From Bacteroidales bacterium (lineage in GTDB: Bacteria > Bacteroidota > Bacteroidia > Bacteroidales > VadinHA17): DNA of 64,000 bases. Each line of letters opens with the position of its first letter. Position 1 is the first letter of the stretch. Position numbers and translations under genes: made by a program. The stretch is from contig JALONV010000021.1 of NCBI GenBank assembly GCA_025454755.1, positions 1-64,000 of the forward strand, given 5' to 3'. Under the pieces are notes generated by a model. That model had not been told where the DNA came from, searched no databases, and worked only from the letters and a program-made list of their open reading frames with translations. Below, piece after piece: positions 1 through 9,411 of the stretch.

Positions 1-90
1 ATGGTCAAATCAAACCTGATTGATATCTTCCTCAGGTATCCTCCGTACAATAAATTTAAAGAGAAGGTTTTTGAATTGTTAATGAGATGA
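1..90 (+). CDS. 3' end of a truncated CDS (C-terminus ...NLIDIFLRYPPYNKFKEKVFELLMR)
   Basis: Frame 1 is open from the window edge to TGA at 88-90; start lies outside or at the edge. Confidence 0.45.
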   Translation: MVKSNLIDIFLRYPPYNKFKEKVFELLMR

Positions 91-103
91 AAAAGATTGC
101 TGG

Positions 104-137
104 CTTTGCCTACCGTAGCTTTAGCAAAGGTGAGTTG
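104..137 (+). repeat. Covarying hairpin family, copy 1
   Basis: ACC-GTAGCTTTAGCAAA-GGT. Confidence 0.55.
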
Positions 138-280
138 CTGGTTGCCTTCTGTTTATGTCCTGCACTTCAGGTAAAAGTTTTCACGGAGTTGTTCTCTGCT
201 TCCCCCCACTGTACTATTGTACTATTACACCATTACACCGTTATGCCTTCACACCGTCATACCGTCTTACCGTCAAACCG

Positions 281-1959
281 TCACACCATTAAGAGTATTA
301 GCAGCTGTGCAACGAAAATCCTGAGAAACATTACCAGAGGGTAAATCGTGGCATACGCGACCGCCGGTGCTTCATTCTGGGCAATGCCGTTAGCAAATGC
401 CAGGGCCGGAGGATCGGTCATGCTTCCGGCAAGAAGTCCGCAGACTTCCAGGTAATTTCTTTTCATCACCAGCCTTGCAAAGAAGCCCGTGAACCCATCC
501 ATGCAAAGCCCTCACCCGAGACAAGTGCCGGTATGAATTTCTCTCCTGATACTATTCCCACGCTTGCAAGGAAGAGCACAATACCTATCTCTCTCAGCAT
601 GAGGTTGGCAGAAGGAGTTGTATATGAGACCAGGTGCAGTTTGTACCCATAGCGGCTAAGCAAAATAGCGACAATCAGCGGACCGCCGGCAAGACCAAGC
701 TTTATTGGATGTACCATCCCCGGGAACCGGAGTGGGATGCTTCCGAGAAGAACACCAGCCAGTATTCCAAGAAAAAGTGGTATTATATTCGGTTCATCAA
801 GCCTTTTAATTGAATTTCCAATCTCTGCGGTGACCCTTGCAATAGATGGTTCATCGCCGACTACTGTAAGTTTGTCGCCCATCTGAAGACTCAGCTCCGG
901 CGTTGCAACAAGTTCCAGACCAGATCTGTATACCCTTGTTATATTAATATTGTATCTCGTCCTCAGCCTCAGGGAACCCAGCTTCTTTCCAAACACCTCT
1001 TTGTTGGTTACCAGCAGTCGGCGCGATACCAGGCTTCCTGATCTGGCAGCAATATCCATCTCGCTCAATGTTCCGATCTTCCCGACAATCAATGGAATAT
1101 TGCCTTTCCTTGTAACCACAAGGATCACATCCTTCTCATTAATGACAGTATCCGAAGCAGCCACGAGCAGTTCTCCATTATGAAGTACACGTGAAATTAC
1201 CATCCCCGTTTCAATCATTCCGGTTATTTCACGGATGCTCTTTCCAAAAACATCAGGATTTGTTACGAGGATGCTGAGGCGTGCCGGCAAAGATTCTTCC
1301 GGATGCTGGTCCCTGTCATATTCAGCAAGCTCATCCTTAACTCGTATGTTGAGCGTTTTCCTGATTATCAGCATGGTAATAATTATGCCAAGTACTCCGA
1401 ACGGATAGGCTACAGCATAACCCAGACCTATCTGTGGAATATCTTTCCCCCCGGAGACCTGGATCAGAGCCTGCTGTGCAGCGCCAAGTCCGGGTGTATT
1501 TGTCACTGCCCCCGACATCACTCCGACAAGCATCGGAAGAGATGTCTTTGTAATGAAATGTATTACCACCGTTGTCACTCCGCCAAGCAGTACGATTATC
1601 ATGGCGAGGAGGTTGAGGGTAAGTCCTCCCTTTTTAAAAGACGAGAAGAAACCCGGACCAACCTGCAAGCCTATTGAGAAAACAAAAAGGATAAGTCCGA
1701 AATCCCTTATGAATTCAACGACCTCATGGTTTACCTTAAATCCGAAATGGCCGAGGGTTATCCCTGCAAAGAGAACGAATGCTATTCCCAGTGAAACTCC
1801 AAAGATCTTTATCTTCCCAAGAAATACTCCTGTGGCAATTACCACACAGTATATTAATATGGTATGTGCAACGGAATCATTCAGAAGCAGATCTTTCAGC
1901 CAATTCATGGTTGAGGAACTTTTTTGCAAATTTACTAAAATCGTTAACTTTAACCTCAA
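281..1959 (-). pseudogene. AspT/YidE-family transporter with TrkA-C domains, apparently frameshifted near the 3' end
   Basis: ORF 466..1959 matches the duplicated AspT/YidE membrane domain with two RCK/TrkA-C domains. The conserved C-terminus ([33 protein letters not shown]) is in a different frame, in ORF 281..502. Confidence 0.7.
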
Positions 1960-1971
1960 ACCGCTGCATCC

Positions 1972-2790
1972 ATGAAAGAAGAATTCAATTCGCAGGAAAA
2001 TTCAATAAGCCCTGATGATTTCAATAAATTCGTTTCTACCCTCAAAGAGGAAGAAAAGACTGAAATTGACAGGATTATAACCAGGTATATCAATTACGAA
2101 CCAGCAATGGCTGAAGCCGCACTCCACGTCGCTGTAGATAAAGGTATGATCTCTTACGATTTGAAAGAGAGGTTGCTAAACCAGGTAAGGCTGAACTTCT
2201 CAAAAAAGGCGAAGGCTGTAAAACAGGATAACTGGGAAAGCAACAACGCTTTTAACGGTTATGTTGCAGTTTATAGTGATGATGATATCCTGAACTTCAT
2301 TGAGGATCCTGCAGATATTATAATAGATGTTTACCATGCAGTCCTTTCAGAAGCAAAGAGAAGAGATCTTATATCTCCGGAGGAATTTGAAAAAATATAT
2401 CATGACGCACTCAACTCCGGCGACGAGGATGAGGATATCCTGAGAGATATTATTAAGTACAGGTATTCAGGATTTACAACACAGGATTTTCAGCCAAAAG
2501 TAAAAGATCCCGATGAAGATGAACAGGAAGAGGAGGAGGAAGCGGACTATGAAAAGCAAAAAAAGGAAGTCGATGAATTCAGGGAAAGGTCAGGAGAAAG
2601 GCTCTTATTGAGAGGAGGAATCAGTCTCACAATTGCCGGGTCAATGATGCTGGTGGCATATATAGCGCTCCTTTTCCAGGGTGAATTTACAGAGATAGTC
2701 GTTCTTATTGTGGCCCTGGTAGCACTTGGACTGGGAATACTGCTTCTCTGGTTCTTCAAACAAGCAAGAAAGTATAATAAAGAAAATTGA
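1972..2790 (+). CDS. hypothetical protein, acidic, two C-terminal TM helices
   Basis: Full-length ORF; acidic DPDEDEQEEEEEADYE stretch then a TM hairpin. Confidence 0.6.
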   Translation: MKEEFNSQENSISPDDFNKFVSTLKEEEKTEIDRIITRYINYEPAMAEAALHVAVDKGMISYDLKERLLNQVRLNFSKKAKAVKQDNWESNNAFNGYVAVYSDDDILNFIEDPADIIIDVYHAVLSEAKRRDLISPEEFEKIYHDALNSGDEDEDILRDIIKYRYSGFTTQDFQPKVKDPDEDEQEEEEEADYEKQKKEVDEFRERSGERLLLRGGISLTIAGSMMLVAYIALLFQGEFTEIVVLIVALVALGLGILLLWFFKQARKYNKEN

Positions 2791-3002
2791 ATTTATTTCA
2801 GACGAAATAATTCTACCACTTCCACTCTTCCGCCGACCCGGAACTGCGTCGTTTCACTCCTTGTCTCCCTCTCTCTCCCTCTCATTTTGAAATATCAGAA
2901 TATTCAGCGACATTTATACTTCATTTTTAAATTCATTGCACTATGCTCTACAAGCGCCGCGATTTTATAAGGATTAGCGGGATAACTGCAGCGGGATAAC
3001 TG

Positions 3003-4469
3003 ATGATACCTTCACTGCTCCAATCCTGTAAAGGTTCAGCGTTATCCGGTAACTTCAGCACATATCTCGATCACTTCGAAGTGACTCCTGAGCTGCTGAA
3101 GAAAGTGATACGCGCAGCAATGTCGAAAGGAGGCGATTATGCCGACCTCTACTTCGAACATACACTCAATAACTACAGCAACCTTGAAGATGGCAAGGTC
3201 AACCAGGCTTCCTCAAATGTTGCCTATGGTGTGGGCATCAGGGTGCTGAAAGGCGACCAGACAGGTTATGCCTTTACAGAGATCATAACACAGGAAGCCA
3301 TGCTGAAAGCTGCAAACACTGCAGCAAGTATTGCCAATGACACCGGCAAAGCCATCGTGGAAGATATAAACGAGTATACTGCGCCAAACTTCTACCCGGT
3401 AATTACCTCATGGGAAGATACTTCGGTGAAGGAAAAGATACCATTCCTGGAACGGATAAATGAAAAAATCTTTGGACTCGATACCAAGGTCACTAAAGTC
3501 AATGCATCCATAGGCGACACCACTTCATATATTCTCTTCTATAACTCGGAAGGTCTCCTCGCCTGCGATTACCGTCCTCTTGTATATCTAAATGCTACCT
3601 GCGTTATGGAAAAGGATGGCCGCATTGAGAATTTCGGTGTATCACGGTCAGCAAGGATGGGTTCTGAATTTCTTACAAATGATCTTGTTGATACCCTCGC
3701 AAAAGATGCAGTAGAAAAGACAAACCTTCAATTTGAAGCCGGTAAACCAAAAGCCGGTGAGATGGAGGTGGTAATGAGTCCAGGTGAATCCGGCATACTT
3801 CTTCACGAAGCAATTGGACATGCTTTTGAAGCCGATTTCAACAGGAAAAAAACGTCAATCTTCTCCGACAAGCTGAACAAAAAGGTGGCAGAGAACTTCG
3901 TTACGATCGTCGATGACGGAACACTTCCGTCAAACCGCGGATCCCTGAATTTCGACGATGAAGGTAATCCTGTCGAGAACACCGTAATAGTAAAAGACGG
4001 GGTACTTACAAGTTATCTGCACGACCGGATCAGCGCTGCGTATTATAAGGTTAAACCGACAGGCAACGGCCGCCGCCAGAGCTTCAGATACATACCCGTT
4101 CCAAGAATGAGATGTACCAGGATGGAGAACGGTCCTCATAAAAAAGAAGAGATAATTGCAAGCGTGAAGAACGGAATCTATGTCGACAGCTTTAGCAACG
4201 GACAGGTAAATATTGGCGCCGGCGACTTCACATTCTTTGTTAAAGCCGGATATGTCATCGAGAACGGCAAACTGACAAAGCCGATCAAGGACATAAATAT
4301 CATAGGTAACGGCCCGCAGGCACTTGCCGATATAAGCATGGCAGCCGATGACACCAGGCTGTCTGATAGTACATGGACATGCGGTAAAGCAGGACAGAGT
4401 GTTCCCGTAACAATGGGACTTCCTACTGTAAAAATCAAAAAGCTGGTTGTCGGTGGAATTAATGCATAA
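3003..4469 (+). CDS. TldD/PmbA family metallopeptidase; upstream Tat-like leader separated by in-frame TAA
   Basis: HEAIGHAFEAD metal-binding motif and TldD C-terminal region; leader MLYKRRDFIRISGITAAG* in the same frame from 2943. Confidence 0.85.
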   Translation: MIPSLLQSCKGSALSGNFSTYLDHFEVTPELLKKVIRAAMSKGGDYADLYFEHTLNNYSNLEDGKVNQASSNVAYGVGIRVLKGDQTGYAFTEIITQEAMLKAANTAASIANDTGKAIVEDINEYTAPNFYPVITSWEDTSVKEKIPFLERINEKIFGLDTKVTKVNASIGDTTSYILFYNSEGLLACDYRPLVYLNATCVMEKDGRIENFGVSRSARMGSEFLTNDLVDTLAKDAVEKTNLQFEAGKPKAGEMEVVMSPGESGILLHEAIGHAFEADFNRKKTSIFSDKLNKKVAENFVTIVDDGTLPSNRGSLNFDDEGNPVENTVIVKDGVLTSYLHDRISAAYYKVKPTGNGRRQSFRYIPVPRMRCTRMENGPHKKEEIIASVKNGIYVDSFSNGQVNIGAGDFTFFVKAGYVIENGKLTKPIKDINIIGNGPQALADISMAADDTRLSDSTWTCGKAGQSVPVTMGLPTVKIKKLVVGGINA

Positions 4470-4490
4470 ACACGAAAAAGAAATCACGTT

Positions 4491-5807
4491 ATGAATACAC
4501 AGGAAAAATATACTCTTGCTGAACAGGTCATTGCTTATGCTCTCAAAAGTGGAGCGCAGCAGGTTTCAGTTTCGATCGACGAGAGCCGCAGTAATGATAT
4601 CGAGATCCGCGATGAGCAGATCGACAGGCTCACCGAATCGAACCGCAACAGTCTCACTGTAAGCTTATATGTCGATAAGAAATATTCTTCAAACTCAACC
4701 AACAGGCTGAAGAAGGATGAGCTCTTTAAATTTGTGGATGAGGCCATTGCCGCAACACGCTACCTCGCCGAAGATGAGTTTCGCATCCTTCCCGACCCTG
4801 TGCTCTATTATAAAGGTGGCGGTGAAGATCTGAACATGCTTGACTCTTCAATTGAAACGATTGAGACAAAAACAAAGATCGACCTGGCTAAAGCTGTTCT
4901 TGGTGAAGCATTCAACAAAGACGAAAGGATCATCTCAGTGAGTTCTTTCTATTCCGATAGCTTGAGTACCAGAGTACTGGTAACAAGTAATGGATTTAAA
5001 GGCGATTCTGCAAGAAGCAGCCTGACATTATATGCAACTGTTGCTGTAAAAAGTGATAAAGGCCGTCCTTCAGACTACTGGTATGAATCAGCACTTTTTT
5101 ATGATAAGCTCAAGAAAACTGATATCGGGAAAAAAGCTCTTGAGAGAACATTGAAAAAAATAGGACCTGAAAAGATAAGCTCCGGTAAATATCCTATGAT
5201 ACTTGAAAACAGGTCTGCTCCAAATCTCCTGTATCCTGTTTATAATGCGCTTACCGGCTATGCCCTCTACCAGAAACAATCTTTCCTGGCAGGTAAAAAA
5301 GATCAGACTATCGCTTCCAAAGTGATGACGATCTTTGATGATCCGACAATTATATCAGGACCCGGGTCAAGGCATTTCGACGGTGAAGGTCTTGCTCTTG
5401 CAAAAAGAGCAATCGTCGAGGATGGAGTTCTGCGCGGTTATTATATCGATACTTATTATGGCAGAAAGCTGGGCATGGATCCGACATCCGGAAGCTCGAC
5501 AAATGTAGTTTTCAAACTTGGAGACCGTGACATGGAGGGAATGGTCAAATCGCTGAAAAAAGGAATACTGGTTACAGGATTCAACGGGGGCAACTGCAAT
5601 GGCTCCACTGGTGACTTCTCATATGGTATCGAAGGCTACCTGGTTGAAAACGGATCGATTATCCATCCGGTGAATGAGATGAATATCACCGGCAACATGA
5701 CACAGATCTGGAACAACCTTGTTGAGGCAGGCAACGATATCATTGAGGGCAGTTCCTACAGGGTGCCATCGCTGATGATTGATAATGTAGATTTCAGCGG
5801 AATATAA
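4491..5807 (+). CDS. TldD/PmbA family protein (partner subunit)
   Basis: Family resemblance, adjacent to TldD, lacks HExxxH. Confidence 0.8.
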   Translation: MNTQEKYTLAEQVIAYALKSGAQQVSVSIDESRSNDIEIRDEQIDRLTESNRNSLTVSLYVDKKYSSNSTNRLKKDELFKFVDEAIAATRYLAEDEFRILPDPVLYYKGGGEDLNMLDSSIETIETKTKIDLAKAVLGEAFNKDERIISVSSFYSDSLSTRVLVTSNGFKGDSARSSLTLYATVAVKSDKGRPSDYWYESALFYDKLKKTDIGKKALERTLKKIGPEKISSGKYPMILENRSAPNLLYPVYNALTGYALYQKQSFLAGKKDQTIASKVMTIFDDPTIISGPGSRHFDGEGLALAKRAIVEDGVLRGYYIDTYYGRKLGMDPTSGSSTNVVFKLGDRDMEGMVKSLKKGILVTGFNGGNCNGSTGDFSYGIEGYLVENGSIIHPVNEMNITGNMTQIWNNLVEAGNDIIEGSSYRVPSLMIDNVDFSGI

Positions 5808-5953
5808 AAAGAAAGCTTCTATTAAAATAAAAATGTATGATACTATCAGCCTGCGGATTGGTTTGCAATGAGTGTGAATTCTTTAACAAGACCTGTACAG
5901 GTTGCCCCTCTCCCCCTCTTTCATAACGGGTGAGAAAAAAATGAACAACCTTC

Positions 5954-6931
5954 TTAAAATAATTTTGACAATACCATCACTACCAGTGGTAAAGTGATGA
6001 TACTGAGTATTGTAGAAATGAATACATTGCCAACGGCAAGAGAATCATCCGATCCGAATTCCTTCGCCATAATCACCACAGTTGCCATGCAAGGCATTGA
6101 AGCTTCAAGAATAATCACAGATGAAACAAGCTTATCGGGAGAAAGTCCTGCAAAATGACCGATAAGCCAGAAGATAAGTATCAGCAGTGCCGGACCAATG
6201 ATCAGCCTGTTTAGACTTATGATATACAGGCTTTTCTTCTTAAGAAGACCGCCAACATTGGAAAACACCAGCATTGCGCCGATATAGAGCATCGATAGCC
6301 ATGTGTTTGCAGCTCCAAGCTCTGTCATGGGCTTCAGAATGACAGCCGGAAGCTTAACGGAGAGCAGGAAAAATGCCAGTCCCAGGAGAGTTGCTATTGT
6401 ATTGGGATTAACCACCTTAAGAAGGCTCTTTTTCCACGAAATGCCATTGCCATGACTCAGCACTATAACACCCACAGTCCACATCAGTATACTGGATATG
6501 AGCTGGAACATGCTTGCATAAAGCAGTCCTTCGACGCCATAAAGAGCTGTAATAAGCGGAAATCCAAGGAAGATCGTATTTCCGAACATCGAGTGTGTCT
6601 TGAATACTGCAGCTTCGGCATCCTTAAATCTGAAAACCTTTGCGGCAAGCCAGCCGATGAGAAGAAGAAAGAAGACAACAAAACCTGATATGGACAGAAC
6701 CGTAAGACTGTTTGCAATGAGCCGCGGTGTTGCCTCGAGCCTGAAAAAATTGGTAAAGAGCATCAGCGGAAGCGAGATGTTGAAGATCACTTTTGAAAGT
6801 ACATCTTTCGATTCACTATTGAAAACCTTAGCCTTTGCAGCAATGGCTCCTATTACAACCACTACGGCAAGGATGGCTATCTGTGTAAGGACAATCTTTG
6901 ACTCCATGTTCGGATTAAGACAAGAAACCAA
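5954..6931 (-). CDS. AEC family (auxin efflux carrier-type) transporter
   Basis: Multi-TM ORF with AEC-like N-terminus and ILEASMPCMATVVIMAKEFG segment. Confidence 0.75.
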   Translation of the reverse strand: MVSCLNPNMESKIVLTQIAILAVVVVIGAIAAKAKVFNSESKDVLSKVIFNISLPLMLFTNFFRLEATPRLIANSLTVLSISGFVVFFLLLIGWLAAKVFRFKDAEAAVFKTHSMFGNTIFLGFPLITALYGVEGLLYASMFQLISSILMWTVGVIVLSHGNGISWKKSLLKVVNPNTIATLLGLAFFLLSVKLPAVILKPMTELGAANTWLSMLYIGAMLVFSNVGGLLKKKSLYIISLNRLIIGPALLILIFWLIGHFAGLSPDKLVSSVIILEASMPCMATVVIMAKEFGSDDSLAVGNVFISTILSIITLPLVVMVLSKLF

Positions 6932-7685
6932 TTTTCTTCCTGAAGAAAGCCATCACGGTGATAACCGTAACAACAACCATCGCAGCTATCGCAGCGATTG
7001 CAATCGTGCTGTAGTCGGAATGACGCTTGATATATATCCCCAGGAAAGCCCATATCACCGACAGGCCGATGAATGGATTCTGTAATCTCAGAAGTGTAAG
7101 AGATACTATAATTGTACCGATGGCGATCATGATTATCGTCCAGGCAGCCTCTGAAACGCCGAAACCATTCCAATTGTACTGGACTAAAAGTGCTGTGACG
7201 TTTGCTATTGCAGCAATGCATATCCAGCCCAGATAAATTCCCATGGCAGCTTTAATAAATCCGGACGGAACATCGCGTATGAGCATGTTGATATAAATAA
7301 GAGTGATGAGTAAGAGAACCATTATCATCACCGACAGAGGGATCCGCTGAAAGTGCCATGAGACTATCCAAAAGGCATTCAGCAGGCATGAAACTGAAAA
7401 AAGCCAGCCTATGTTTTCGATCACGTTCTGGTTTGATCCTTTGAATTGAACGACGCAAAAAACAGCAATAAGGAGATAGATTATACCCCATATTGAAAAT
7501 GTTAGCCCCGCAGGCACAAACAGGTTTGGAAGGGCATCGGAGAGCTGACCGGTAGTCTTATTATTAAGGGGCAGGGCATTGGCCAGGTAGTTCATTACTA
7601 TCATGACAACGAAGAAGACCAGATTCAGATATTTTAGCATGGCGTTATAATTTAGTAATCCTGTACAGTTTAATTTGTGTTTCAA
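6915..7685 (-). CDS. TspO/MBR-related tryptophan-rich membrane protein
   Basis: Trp-rich multi-TM protein, FVPAGLTFSIWGIIYLLIAVF motif; likely start is the internal Met MLKYLNL. Confidence 0.65.
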   Translation of the reverse strand: MKHKLNCTGLLNYNAMLKYLNLVFFVVMIVMNYLANALPLNNKTTGQLSDALPNLFVPAGLTFSIWGIIYLLIAVFCVVQFKGSNQNVIENIGWLFSVSCLLNAFWIVSWHFQRIPLSVMIMVLLLITLIYINMLIRDVPSGFIKAAMGIYLGWICIAAIANVTALLVQYNWNGFGVSEAAWTIIMIAIGTIIVSLTLLRLQNPFIGLSVIWAFLGIYIKRHSDYSTIAIAAIAAMVVVTVITVMAFFRKKIGFLS

Positions 7686-7709
7686 AGTTAAGAAAAGTCT
7701 TGCAGGTCA

Positions 7710-7750
7710 TGCTTTGGCAGCCGAAGCCTTGGCGAAGGCTGGCAGGTCGT
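7710..7750 (+). repeat. Covarying hairpin family, copy 2
   Basis: AGCC-GAAGCCTTGGCGAA-GGCT. Confidence 0.7.
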
Positions 7751-7771
7751 GAAATTTTTTAACTTGCGGGA

Positions 7772-8590
7772 ATGAAGCAACCTCATCCTGAATATCCGCC
7801 TGTTAACGGAAAAACATATTCCCTTTTTGGTAATAGTGATTCAACGTCAGGCTATTATGAGACAATACGGAAACTGGCCGATGAGGTGATAAATAATAAT
7901 CCGCTCACTACTGGATTTATTGAAGAGATAAGGATTTTCTCAAGGGGAAAGAGGAATCTAAGGAGATGTCTGAAAAATAATGATCCCGGTAACAGGATGT
8001 CAGCAATCCTTAGCCTTATCGATCCTCAACTCAGGAAATATACAGAGAAGGTTGATGAGCATCTGAGAAAACTTCCCATTACGAAATTCTGGGATTTCAG
8101 ACTTTCCACCACCCGTGAGCAGTATCATCTCTACATGCTCGAGATAGAGCTTACCAACAGGCTTTATGCAAGTGAGTTTCTCAAAGCCGACAGGAAGATA
8201 GCGCTTATGCCATATTGCCTGCAGGATTTCTCCGTCTCCTGTAAAGCCGGCAAGAACGGATTCGACTACCAGTGCAAACACTGCTCAAAAATCTGTTACC
8301 AGAACCATGCCAGCATGATACTCGAAGAAAATAACATCGAGCCATATATCTGGATGGGCGGCGACATGAAACAGCTGGCAAAATACACTCTTCACGAAAA
8401 AAGGACATTCGGCGTTCTCGGCATCGCCTGCGTTCCCGAGCTTACAAACGGCATGAGAACATGCAGGAAAAACCATATTCCGGTTGTCGGCATCCCATTA
8501 AATGGTAATTGTTGTATCAGGTGGCATGAAGAATTTTTTCCAAATTCGATTGATCTGGAGGAACTGGAAAGGATGTTGAAACAGGAATGA
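7772..8590 (+). CDS. DUF116 domain-containing protein
   Basis: Cys-rich CKHCSKICYQ and GVLGIACVPELTNGMRTCRKNHIPVVGIPLNGNCC. Confidence 0.7.
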   Translation: MKQPHPEYPPVNGKTYSLFGNSDSTSGYYETIRKLADEVINNNPLTTGFIEEIRIFSRGKRNLRRCLKNNDPGNRMSAILSLIDPQLRKYTEKVDEHLRKLPITKFWDFRLSTTREQYHLYMLEIELTNRLYASEFLKADRKIALMPYCLQDFSVSCKAGKNGFDYQCKHCSKICYQNHASMILEENNIEPYIWMGGDMKQLAKYTLHEKRTFGVLGIACVPELTNGMRTCRKNHIPVVGIPLNGNCCIRWHEEFFPNSIDLEELERMLKQE

Positions 8591-8609
8591 GATCGTGCAA
8601 TCGTGCAAT

Positions 8610-9248
8610 TTATTTTTCAACCGGAAAAAGTTCATAGGTGAATCCTTTTTCCGAAGCATTCATTTTAACAACCTTAAACAGGATAAGGTTGGCAAGTATC
8701 GCTTCAGCACGATAGGGAGATATGCGGGCTATCTTCCTGAACTTTGATGTTGTTATCGAACCATTCTCTTTAAGGTAATACATCAGGGCATTCTCTGCTT
8801 TGCCGAATTTAACCAGCACACCCCTGCCCTTTTCCTCTTTTCTCCAAACCTGCCGTAGAACCCTGTTTGCCAGCAGGTTCTGATCATTATGCCTGAAGTA
8901 TGTCAGCCACCTTCCATCGTCATCTTTTGCCTGGTATGGCCTCTTGTTACCTCTGGCAACCTCAACCTCAAGGATGGTCTTCCCTCCTGTTGTATGCTGT
9001 TTTATTGTATATGTGATCTCCGGACGACAGAACAGATTGGCTGCCGTATCAACCATATAGATCTCTTCGTCCGAACTGATCCCGGCAATGCTTCCATTAT
9101 CCCTTACCCCTATGAGCAGTCTCCCTCCGTCGCTATTCGAAAAAGCTGACAGCGTCCGTGCGATCTTCCTGCTGTCGGAAACACAGTACTTGAAATCAAG
9201 TTGCTGACCTTCACCGGCTTCGATTAACTTTTTAAGATTATGGTCCAT
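8610..9248 (-). CDS. AlbA_2 (Schlafen-type) putative DNA-binding domain protein
   Basis: QQLDFKYCVSDSRKIARTLSAFSNSDGGRLLIGVRDNGSIAGI. Confidence 0.8.
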   Translation of the reverse strand: MDHNLKKLIEAGEGQQLDFKYCVSDSRKIARTLSAFSNSDGGRLLIGVRDNGSIAGISSDEEIYMVDTAANLFCRPEITYTIKQHTTGGKTILEVEVARGNKRPYQAKDDDGRWLTYFRHNDQNLLANRVLRQVWRKEEKGRGVLVKFGKAENALMYYLKENGSITTSKFRKIARISPYRAEAILANLILFKVVKMNASEKGFTYELFPVEK

Positions 9249-9300
9249 AGGAACATTTTTCTTTTAATTACGCACCCCCCTCCAAGCGCTTCTTGCCATC

Positions 9301-9403
9301 ACACCCCCCCTGAAGGGGGGCTAAAACCCACAACATATTCAAATCGTTTATGGGTTTCAAGCCCCCTTCAGGGGGCAGGTCATCAGCCGGCAGGCTGATG
9401 ACC
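9301..9403. repeat. Long GC-rich inverted repeat plus second hairpin
   Basis: CCCCCTGAAGGGGGGCTAAAACCCA / TGGGTTTCAAGCCCCCTTCAGGGGG around a ~20 nt loop, then CATCAGCC-ggca-GGCTGATG. Confidence 0.8.
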
Positions 9404-9411
9404 GGGGGTTC

